A DNA stretch of 64,000 nt from NCBI RefSeq assembly GCF_016863655.1, contig NZ_BOPH01000105.1, forward strand, positions 124,001-188,000. The letters are read 5' to 3'. The stretch's first letter is position 1; each line of letters starts with the position of its first letter. The translations under genes were made by a program, and so were the position numbers. The stretch comes from Virgisporangium ochraceum. GTDB lineage: Bacteria > Actinomycetota > Actinomycetes > Mycobacteriales > Micromonosporaceae. The notes below the pieces were generated by a model. That model made no database searches and was not told the origin of the DNA. It worked only from the letters and a program-made list of their open reading frames with translations. Below are positions 57,346-64,000 of the stretch, one piece after another.

Positions 57346-59197
57346 CGAGGATGGTCACCACACCGACGTTGCCGTCCACCCGCACGCGCTGCCCCGTGCG
57401 GATCGTCGCCGTCGCGCTGCCGGTGCCGACGACCGCCGGCAGGCCGTACTCGCGGGACACGATCGCGGCGTGGCACATGATCCCGCCGATGTCGCTGACA
57501 GCACCCTTGATCCGGGCGAACACCGGCGTCCAGGACGGCGCGGTGATCGGCGCGACGAGGATCTCGCCGTCCAGCAGTTCGTCGAGATCCTCCGGCGACA
57601 GGACGACGCGGGCCGGGCCCTCGGCGACGCCGGGCGAGCCGGCGAACCCCTCGAGCACGTTGCCCTGCTCGCCGCCGGCCGCCTGGGCGAGCCACTTGGC
57701 GACCTGCTCGTCGGTGATACCCCACAGCATGATCGTCATGGGCTCGACGATGGCGCTGGGGGCCGGTCCGAGGGCGGGCGGGGGCGTCCAGCGCTTGAGC
57801 GCGGCGAGGATCGCGCGCCGCTTCGCCACGATCGGTGGCCAGTGCGCCGGACCGAGCGCCTCGCCGCCGCTGGACCAGGAGAACTGCAGGTCGCAGACCG
57901 CCTCGGCGATCTCGGTGCGCTTGAGGAAGAAGATGTCGTCGACGGCGCCGACGAAGCCGAAGCGGACCAGGAGCGCGCCGAGTTCGCGCATCTTGCGCCA
58001 GAACTCGGTCATGTACCAGTGCTCGATGTAGAAGTTGTGGTTCTCGACGTAGGGAAAGACCACCCTGGACAGACCCAGCGCGTCGTCGAACGCCGTGCGC
58101 TCGTCGCCCTCGGGGATCAGCGCACGGTACTGTCCGACGACCCGGTCACGCTCCGCCTCGACCTCGTCGAGCGGCCGGTCGAGGTTCTCACCGTTGCGGA
58201 TGCGGCCGACGTACTCGCCCACCATCGTGAGCGGGAAGGTCGGGTCGTCACCCCACGACCGGTGGTGGTGGTAGAAGCCGTTGCCGTAGGAGAAGTTGAA
58301 CCACGGGTCGGCCGAGACGTCCCATTCGGCGAGCCAGGCGGCACCGGCCTCACTCCCCCGCAGTTCCCCGGCGAGCGCCTCGAAGCTCGTCGCCGCCGCG
58401 ACCGTGTCGGCGACGCCGAGCTCGATCGCCTTGGCGGCCAGCCGCTTGAGTTCGTCGTCCGGGCGGAAGAGCAGGACGTCGACGCCGCTGACCATCTTCG
58501 CGACGGTCTGGTCCGGGATCTCGGGGAAGTGCGCCTTCACCGTCATGAGGAAGTTGAGGTAGGCGGCATATCCCATGTTGAGCATCTCGCTGTGCAGGCT
58601 CCAGACCTGGTCCAGCGAGGCGAGGATCGCCTGGTAGGCCACGAGCAGGTCGTTGGCCTCGGTGATGCCACGTCCGGCGAGGACGTGCTCGACCGGCTCG
58701 AACTCACCGAGGGCGGGCAGCGTGATGGCCTTCAGCTCCGCGATGTGGTTCTTCACCTTCGTTTCCCACGACGCGTACAGCTGCGGCCAGTTCTGGTAGT
58801 AGTGCCCGACCCGGACGGCGAACTCGCCGGCGCGGCGCTCGACCTCGGCCGGATCCTCCACAGCCAGGGAATGCATGTACATGTAGCCGTTGAGGCAGCG
58901 CACATCCAGGCCCAGCGCCGGCGGTAGGGCGAAGACCCGGGTGTTCATCACGCCGGTGCTCATGTAGGCCGTGTCGGCCGTGACGATGTCGAACGGTGGC
59001 ATCGGCTCCGGGAAATGCATGCCGTTGCGGAACCACGTCTTGGCCGCGTCCTTGTCCCGACGCTGCGGAAGGAACAGGTTGTAGTAGCAGTACATCTCCT
59101 GCCAGCCCTCGGCTCCGGGCGGCGTCTCGATCTCGTACGGGTCCGGGAAGCGGACGTCGGAAGCCGTGTCGGTGCGGGGGACGTCGGTGGCGGTCAT
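57338..59197 (-). CDS. PEP-synthase-type phosphohistidine subunit (phenylphosphate synthase alpha-like)
   Basis: This 619-residue protein has a large substrate-binding region (about 1-510) and a C-terminal swivelling phosphohistidine domain (about 535-615). The expected phospho-acceptor is the His of DIGGIMCHAAIVSREYG. The architecture, with the ATP domain split off, is that of phenylphosphate synthase alpha and also resembles the substrate and histidine domains of rifampin phosphotransferase. It should transfer phosphate to a hydroxyl or enol of a small substrate. CAGGAG precedes ATG 59197. Confidence 0.85.
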   Translation of the reverse strand: MTATDVPRTDTASDVRFPDPYEIETPPGAEGWQEMYCYYNLFLPQRRDKDAAKTWFRNGMHFPEPMPPFDIVTADTAYMSTGVMNTRVFALPPALGLDVRCLNGYMYMHSLAVEDPAEVERRAGEFAVRVGHYYQNWPQLYASWETKVKNHIAELKAITLPALGEFEPVEHVLAGRGITEANDLLVAYQAILASLDQVWSLHSEMLNMGYAAYLNFLMTVKAHFPEIPDQTVAKMVSGVDVLLFRPDDELKRLAAKAIELGVADTVAAATSFEALAGELRGSEAGAAWLAEWDVSADPWFNFSYGNGFYHHHRSWGDDPTFPLTMVGEYVGRIRNGENLDRPLDEVEAERDRVVGQYRALIPEGDERTAFDDALGLSRVVFPYVENHNFYIEHWYMTEFWRKMRELGALLVRFGFVGAVDDIFFLKRTEIAEAVCDLQFSWSSGGEALGPAHWPPIVAKRRAILAALKRWTPPPALGPAPSAIVEPMTIMLWGITDEQVAKWLAQAAGGEQGNVLEGFAGSPGVAEGPARVVLSPEDLDELLDGEILVAPITAPSWTPVFARIKGAVSDIGGIMCHAAIVSREYGLPAVVGTGSATATIRTGQRVRVDGNVGVVTILDD

Positions 59198-59228
59198 GCG
59201 CGAACTCCTGCGGTGGAAGGATGCGGCT

Positions 59229-60893
59229 CTAGGAACGTGCCGCAGGCGGGGCGACGGTCGCGTCCGGGTCGATGCCGAGATCGGTCGCGATGGCGCGCCA
59301 GCAGTTGAGACTGCTGCCACGGCCGATCCCGGACCCGGAGTGCATGGAGGACGAGCAGTTGTAGAGGTTGGGCAGAACGGTGCGGTATCCGGACAGTTCC
59401 GGGACCGGCCGGAACCTGCCGGACTGGCTCGCCATGGTGGTGCCCTGGCTGTAGCCGCCCTCGATCATGTCCGGGTGGGTGGCCTGGATGTCGCGCGGAA
59501 GCAGGATGTGCACCCCCGCGATGTTGTCGCGGGTCATGTTCGGCGCGTACGTCGGCCACGACTCGACGAGCAGGTCGACGACGCTCTTCTCGATCGCCTT
59601 CCACTGCTGCCGGTCGAAGAACCGCAGCGGTGCGACGAACTCCTCGACGCCGACGACGTGCTTTCCCTCGGGCGCCCGGGACGGGTCCCAGAGGGTGTCG
59701 GTGCTCGACAGCGCGAAGAACCTGCTGCTGTGACCGCGGGTGAAGATCTCGGCCTGGTAGCGGCTGCCGAGCCAGTCCGGGTCCTTCGGGCCCCAGTAGA
59801 GCCGCGGCTGGGCGCCGACACCCGGGTCGCCGACGGCCGAGGCGTAGTCAGGGGCCTCGTGGACGGCGACGTTGATCCAGGCGAGCTGACCGCGGTCGTA
59901 GTGCACGTTGCGCAGCCGGTTGGCCGTTCGCCGGGGCAGGGAGACCCCGGACGCGAGGGTGAGCAGGGTCTGCGGCAGACCCAGCCCGCTGACGACCAGG
60001 TCGGCCTCGACGACGTCCCCGGACGCCAGCCGGATGCCGCTCGCCCGCCCGTTGCGGGTGAGGATCCCGGTGACCGGGGCCTTGCCGAAGTACTCCACGC
60101 CGCGCCTGCGGCCCGCCGAGACGAGCGCGTCGGTGATCGCCTGGGTGCCGCCGATCGCGATCGCGGCCGGCTCCAGGGACAGGGTCAGGCCGAGGACGTG
60201 GACCAGCCCCTGCAGGCCCGGGACGTCGTCGCCGTAGCAGCCGGTCGACGTCGTCGCGGCACGCATGAACAGGGTGCGCAGTTCGTCGGATTCGAAGAAG
60301 TCGTAGGCGAGCTGGCGCAGGCTCATGAACTGGTGGACCGGCTGGATCAGGCCATCCGGCGACAGGTGGGCCTCCAGCGGGTCCTTCACCCCCCACGGCG
60401 GCGGGGCGGTGAAGCGGTGAGCGCCGAAGGCCTGCTTGAGCCCGTTGGTGTACGCGTCGTGGATGCGCAGATAGGTGTCGGCGTCGGCGTCGGAGAAGCG
60501 CCGGATCGCCTCCTCGGTGCGCTTGACGCCTTCCGGCCACGGCTCCTGCGTTCCCCGGTCGTCGACCACCCGGGCGGCGGAGTACCCGACGAAAGCGGTG
60601 CGGTCGTCGAACACCATCGCCTCGTTGCCCTCGGGGAACGCGTAGCGCAGGCCCTCGTCGTAGAGGTTGAAGTCGCGGTAGGCGGGGTGGGAGTAGAACC
60701 GGGTCCAGTGCGAGTAGAGGTTCATCCGGAAGCCGGTCAGCGGACCCTTGCCGCTCATCGCCGCACCACCGAATCGCCCGCCACGCTCGAACACCGCGAC
60801 CGACATGCCGGCCCGCGCCAGGTACGGCGCGATGATCGTCGAGTGGTGACCGCCGCCGAGGACGACGGCGTCGTAACGGGCAGCAGGGCTCAC
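59229..60893 (-). CDS. FAD-dependent oxidoreductase, phytoene-desaturase-like
   Basis: This 554-residue protein has the N-terminal dinucleotide motif VVLGGGHHSTIIAPYLARAG, then AVFERGGRFGG, and the C-terminal FAD-binding MHSGSGIGRGSSLN. This is the layout of the amine-oxidase/phytoene-dehydrogenase group. It is the first gene of the long minus-strand operon, with GGAGGAG before GTG 60893 and 31 bases before the alpha subunit gene. It may oxidise or desaturate the substrate before phosphorylation; the actual reaction cannot be read from sequence. Confidence 0.82.
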   Translation of the reverse strand: MSPAARYDAVVLGGGHHSTIIAPYLARAGMSVAVFERGGRFGGAAMSGKGPLTGFRMNLYSHWTRFYSHPAYRDFNLYDEGLRYAFPEGNEAMVFDDRTAFVGYSAARVVDDRGTQEPWPEGVKRTEEAIRRFSDADADTYLRIHDAYTNGLKQAFGAHRFTAPPPWGVKDPLEAHLSPDGLIQPVHQFMSLRQLAYDFFESDELRTLFMRAATTSTGCYGDDVPGLQGLVHVLGLTLSLEPAAIAIGGTQAITDALVSAGRRRGVEYFGKAPVTGILTRNGRASGIRLASGDVVEADLVVSGLGLPQTLLTLASGVSLPRRTANRLRNVHYDRGQLAWINVAVHEAPDYASAVGDPGVGAQPRLYWGPKDPDWLGSRYQAEIFTRGHSSRFFALSSTDTLWDPSRAPEGKHVVGVEEFVAPLRFFDRQQWKAIEKSVVDLLVESWPTYAPNMTRDNIAGVHILLPRDIQATHPDMIEGGYSQGTTMASQSGRFRPVPELSGYRTVLPNLYNCSSSMHSGSGIGRGSSLNCWRAIATDLGIDPDATVAPPAARS

Positions 60894-60973
60894 GGGTCTC
60901 CTCCGAGCACTCGGACGCCGGTCGGCGCGCCCTCGACTGTGAGGCCCGCCACGAGAAGGCGGCAGCCCTGCTT

Positions 60974-60984
60974 TCATTCAATGA
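60974..60984. promoter_or_regulatory. IclR-type palindromic operator
   Basis: TCATTCAATGA is a perfect 5-1-5 palindrome, extended by T on the left. It sits between the divergent FAD-oxidoreductase and IclR genes, the usual position and form of IclR-family sites. Confidence 0.6.
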
Positions 60985-61047
60985 GATACTGCGCAGGTCA
61001 GCCGGCGGTGTCGTCCTAGCGTTCCGGCAGGGAAGGGAGTTGGTCGC

Positions 61048-61818
61048 GTGGCGGTCGTGAGGACGGCACCCGGCGAATCGGTCACGTTCCGCGCCCTCGG
61101 ACTGCTGGACGCCTTCGACGGGCAGCACCGCGTGCTCAGCCTGACGCAGATCTCGCGGCGGACCGGCGTCCCCCTGGCCACCGCGCAACGCCGGCTGCGC
61201 GACCTGGTCGACGGCCGGCTTCTCGCCCAACGGGCCGACGGGCTGTACGAGATCGGCACCCGGATGTGGCGGCTGGGACTGCTCACCCGGCCCACCTCGA
61301 TGCGCGAGGCGGCGCTGCCGCACCTCCAGGATCTCGTCGCGCGGACCGGGCACACCGTCCACCTCGCCGTGCCCGACGGGCACGCCGCGCTGATCGTCGA
61401 CCGGCTCGCCGGCTCCCGGACCCTGCCGACCCGTCACCTCCCGGGCGCCCGGCTCCCCCTGTACTGCACCGCGGTGGGGATGGCTCTGCTGGCGTTCGCG
61501 GACCCGGCCACGCAGGACGCCGTGCTGGAGGCGATGGTGCCCCATACCCCGTTCACGGTGACCGACCCGGCCCTGGTCCGAGCGCAGCTGACGAAGACCC
61601 GCCGCACGCGGCTGGCCGAGAGCAGGCAGCAGCATCGGCTGGGTCGCGCGTCCGTGGCCGTCCCCGTGTTCGGCAGCGACGGCGAGGTCAGCGCCGCCAT
61701 CGCCGTCATCGGGCCGCTGGACCGCAACCTCGGCGCGCACGTGGAGTCCATGCGCGCGTGCGCCACCGCCGTCGCGCACGCGGTCGGGGTGCTGGAACAG
61801 GAGTGGTTCGAGGACTGA
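61048..61818 (+). CDS. IclR-family transcription regulator
   Basis: This 256-residue protein has an IclR winged helix (LSLTQISRRTGVPLATAQRR, then LRDLVDGRLL) and the effector-binding domain (LPLYCTAVGMALLAF, SVAVPVFGSDGEVSAAIAVI). IclR regulators commonly control aromatic or ketone catabolism. Divergent from the carboxylation operon, it is its probable regulator, and the SDR gene follows in the same unit. GGAAGGGAG precedes GTG 61048. Confidence 0.9.
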   Translation: MAVVRTAPGESVTFRALGLLDAFDGQHRVLSLTQISRRTGVPLATAQRRLRDLVDGRLLAQRADGLYEIGTRMWRLGLLTRPTSMREAALPHLQDLVARTGHTVHLAVPDGHAALIVDRLAGSRTLPTRHLPGARLPLYCTAVGMALLAFADPATQDAVLEAMVPHTPFTVTDPALVRAQLTKTRRTRLAESRQQHRLGRASVAVPVFGSDGEVSAAIAVIGPLDRNLGAHVESMRACATAVAHAVGVLEQEWFED

Positions 61819-61864
61819 GCCGTGCCAGGCTCCCGTGACCTGCTCCGCGAAAGGAGGGAAGCAC

Positions 61865-62617
61865 ATGACCGACCGCCCCACCCGGACGGTTCTCGTCACC
61901 GGCGCCGCCGGCGGGCTCGGGCGCGCCTTCGCGCTGGGGTTCGCCGGGCGGGGCTGGGACGTCGCGGTGGCCGATCTCGACGCCGAGGGCGCCGCGAAGA
62001 CCGCCGAACTCGTCACCGAACTCGGCACGCGCGCCTGGTCGGGCCGCCTCGACGTCTCCTCCCCCGAGCAGACGACAGCGGTCGCCGCCGAGGTCGCCGC
62101 GTTCGGCGGCGGAACCATCACCGCCGTGGTCAACAACGCCGGTATCTACGCCACGCTCAAACGTTCACCGTTCGAGGAGATCGACCCGGACGAGTTCGAC
62201 CTCGTCATGCGCATCAACGTCAAGGGCCCGTGGCTGGTGACAAGGGCCGCCAGCCCGTACCTCGGCGCGGGCTCCAGCGTGGTCAACATCGCCTCGGCGA
62301 CCGTGTTCAGCGGTTCGGAGAAGTGGCTGCACTACGTGGCCTCCAAGGGCGCCGTCATCGCCATGACGCGGGTGATGGCCAAGGAACTCGGCCGGCGCGA
62401 CATCACCGTCAACACCGTCGCGCCGGGCTTCACCCTGACCGAGGCGAGCCTGTCGGTGATGGAGAACGCGGCCCGGTACGGCGTCGAACGCGGGTCGATC
62501 AAACGCGCCAGCGTGCCGGCCGACATCGTCGGCGCCGCGCTGTTCCTCGCCTCGCCCGACGCCCGCTTCATGACCGGCCAGACGATGGTCGTCGACGGCG
62601 GCCGCCAGTTCCTCTGA
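61865..62617 (+). CDS. short-chain dehydrogenase/reductase
   Basis: This 250-residue classical SDR has the cofactor motif VTGAAGGLGRAF (TGxxxGxG), VVNNAGIY, the catalytic Ser in NIASATVFSG, and Tyr/Lys in LHYVASKGAV. It ends in the family tail MTGQTMVVDGGRQFL. It could oxidise a secondary alcohol to the ketone used by the divergent operon. AAAGGAGG is ideally placed before the ATG. It is in the transcript of the IclR gene (46-base gap). Confidence 0.9.
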   Translation: MTDRPTRTVLVTGAAGGLGRAFALGFAGRGWDVAVADLDAEGAAKTAELVTELGTRAWSGRLDVSSPEQTTAVAAEVAAFGGGTITAVVNNAGIYATLKRSPFEEIDPDEFDLVMRINVKGPWLVTRAASPYLGAGSSVVNIASATVFSGSEKWLHYVASKGAVIAMTRVMAKELGRRDITVNTVAPGFTLTEASLSVMENAARYGVERGSIKRASVPADIVGAALFLASPDARFMTGQTMVVDGGRQFL

Positions 62618-62658
62618 TGGCGCCGCGTCCCACCGGGGCTGCTGCCGGCGAAGGCCGG

Positions 62659-63070
62659 TCAGGCGAGGTCGAGGTGTTCGGTCACGCTGGTCTGGAGCAC
62701 CCAGGCCAGCGGCGTGGTGGCCCGGACCTCGTGACGGGCAGCCACACCTGCCGGGCATCGGCCAGTGGCCGGCTCCACACCACCAGATCGGGAATGCGAC
62801 CACCTGTCACGCCGTCGGCACCGGGGATGGACAGCCCGACCGCCTGCGCGATCTGGCCGACCGGCCACCCGGCCACCCGGCCGCCAGCAGCCACGCCATG
62901 ATCCGCGTCGCGATCAACGCGTGTTCGCCATCGGCCGGTGGCGTGATCGACAGAACCCCGTCCGGGCCCAACTCGTAGCGGTGCCCGTACGGGTCGGCGG
63001 CGATCATCGCGGTCAGGTCGTCGAGCGTGGCAACAGCGGGCATGTGTCTGCCGACAGCATCCGCGTTCAT
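62659..63070 (-). pseudogene. Uma2-family nuclease remnant
   Basis: From ATG 63070 the frame reads LDDLTAMIAADPYGHRYELG, then PPADGEHALIATRIMAWLLA, the N-terminus of Uma2 (PD-(D/E)XK) proteins. A frameshift near 62880 moves the gene to GLSIPGADGVTGGRIPDLVV and then VWLPVT. A second jump gives a short tail (ATTPLAWVLQTSVTEHLDLA). The catalytic core after the first Asp is deleted. Inactive. Confidence 0.75.
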
Positions 63071-63160
63071 CCTGTCACTCGCTGGCGCTCGTCCATGCCC
63101 CGCAGCCTATCGATGCGATGGGCGCCACCGGGTCGCGCGAACCGGGCAGGTTCGGTGGCC

Positions 63161-64000
63161 TCAGGCGGTGAGGGGCGCGTCGGCGTTCTCGGCCAGTAGT
63201 CGTTGGCGCACCAGGTGGCGGCCGAGATCGGTCAGGCCGACCATCAAACCGGGTTCCGGGTGCACCGCCCAGGCCGCGCCGCCGAGCACTGCCGCGGTCG
63301 CGACGTGTCGTGGATCCGGGTCGCTCCTGTCGCCGGTGACCACCACGGCACCGTGGCGGTCGAGCTCAGCCAGGGTCTGCCGCACCGAGACGGCGGCCAT
63401 GCCCGCGAACAGGTCCGGATCGCCCGGCGGCAGCCGCTGCGCATACTCGTCGAGCAGCAGATCCCACAGTGCCTCCACGTCGACGGGTTCAGCGGCCGCG
63501 TTCGCCGTGTAGAGCAGGCCGAGGAAGCGCGGCGTCCATGGCTGGAGCCAGGCGTGCAGCCGCTCGGCGCCCTTCTGTGTCGAGGCCGGAGCAGATGGGT
63601 GGACCAGCGCATGGGCGAGATCGGTCCACAGGTCGAGCGTCTGCTCTGTCTCGGCCCGGCCGGCGAGGACGGCGTCGACCAGGGCCGCGCCGTCGCCACG
63701 GACGATCCGGGTGCGACGTATCTGGATGACGTCGAAGTCGATCGACAGCCGCCACAGCCGCGTCACTGTCGGTGCGTCCGTGCTCACGGCCGGCTGGTCG
63801 GCCAGGCCCAGCGCGGCGAGCAGACCGGCCCGGTCGCCCTTGCGGACCTCGCCCCGATCGTCGACCGGTCGACCGCCGTCGCCGGTCCACGCCGCCAGGG
63901 TGGCGAGCTGCCGCAGCAGCCCCGACCCGTCGGAGGTGACGTGCTTGGCGAGGACCGCCGGGTCGGGCAGGGTCACAGGCGGGAACACCGCCTGCTGGTC
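63161..64000 (-). CDS. hypothetical protein, N-terminus beyond window
   Basis: About 280 C-terminal codons are visible and the frame is still open at the right edge. The sequence is clearly coding: LWRLSIDFDVIQIRRTRIVR, then LDLWTDLAHALVHPSAPAST and GGAAWAVHPEPGLMVGLTDL. It resembles the helical C-terminal part of a widespread actinomycete family of unknown function. A GTG at 63988 could start a 275-residue form, but the upstream codons also look coding. Confidence 0.65.
   Translation of the reverse strand, partial: DQQAVFPPVTLPDPAVLAKHVTSDGSGLLRQLATLAAWTGDGGRPVDDRGEVRKGDRAGLLAALGLADQPAVSTDAPTVTRLWRLSIDFDVIQIRRTRIVRGDGAALVDAVLAGRAETEQTLDLWTDLAHALVHPSAPASTQKGAERLHAWLQPWTPRFLGLLYTANAAAEPVDVEALWDLLLDEYAQRLPPGDPDLFAGMAAVSVRQTLAELDRHGAVVVTGDRSDPDPRHVATAAVLGGAAWAVHPEPGLMVGLTDLGRHLVRQRLLAENADAPLTA

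Noticed and set aside
56182..59197. Rifampin phosphotransferase or true PEP synthase
   Set aside because: Those are single polypeptides with ATP and histidine domains joined. Here they are split, with sizes like phenylphosphate synthase, and embedded in a carboxylase operon. Not fully excluded.
49797..62617. Classical acetone carboxylase (AcxABC) locus
   Set aside because: No hydantoinase-like large subunits are present, and the genes that are present include a full biotin carboxylase, which AcxABC does not use.
1..64000. tRNA, rRNA, riboswitch or prophage attachment sites
   Set aside because: I looked for conserved T-loop sequence, rRNA-like stretches and integrase genes with flanking repeats and found none I could support by eye.

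Overview
The window is high-GC DNA with short overlapping operons, many GTG starts and Tat- or Sec-exported enzymes. It also carries several protein types common in filamentous actinomycetes: a SARP/AfsR regulator, SUKH-4, DUF6461 and CGNR proteins, an AfsR-like TPR protein, a GH30 xylanase with a ricin-type lectin domain, and an FBP-domain protein. The best guess is a Micromonosporaceae-like soil actinomycete chromosome. No ribosomal RNA, tRNA or CRISPR array was seen, so the genus is left open.

From 1 to about 32,000 the window is accessory, low-density and decaying. Small intact genes are separated by broken ones. Intact examples are a GNAT acetyltransferase, a CGNR protein, a nucleotidyltransferase, SUKH-4, DUF6461, DUF7710-like and YwqG-like proteins, lipoproteins, a four-cold-shock-domain protein, a DUF4097/hydrolase operon, a MarR/azoreductase pair and a hotdog thioesterase. 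Remnants include IS701-, IS110- and IS3-type transposases, a histidine kinase C-terminus, barstar, a short-chain dehydrogenase, an alpha/beta hydrolase C-terminus and fragments of paralogues still intact nearby. A short motif, GCGGCAGAT, recurs on one strand through the intergenic DNA here, and a related 35-36 bp hairpin repeat occurs twice.

From 31,700 to 49,800 the window is a more ordinary actinomycete chromosome. It holds a xylan-degradation locus (a LacI-family regulator with an integrase-like N-terminal domain, divergent from a GH30 glucuronoxylanase, with four half-sites between them), a 931-residue SARP-NB-TPR regulator, secreted proteins, a GGDEF/EAL protein, a Nudix hydrolase, a trypsin-like protease, a NarL-type two-component pair and a beta-lactamase-fold hydrolase.

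From 49,800 to 62,600 there is a compact two-way catabolic locus. On the minus strand, in transcription order: an FAD-dependent oxidoreductase, a PEP-synthase-type swivelling-histidine subunit, its ATP-binding subunit, a biotin carrier protein, a biotin carboxylase, a carboxyltransferase, a HAD-IIA phosphatase and an acetoacetyl-CoA synthetase. Most junctions overlap by 4-8 bases. Divergently there are an IclR regulator and a short-chain dehydrogenase, with a TCATTCAATGA palindrome between the two arms. My reading is an ATP- and biotin-dependent route that activates a ketone or phenol by phosphorylation, carboxylates it to a beta-keto acid, and makes the CoA thioester. It contains none of the known acetone-carboxylase subunits, and it is the most interesting system in the window. 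The right edge holds a broken Uma2 nuclease gene and a gene cut by the window end.
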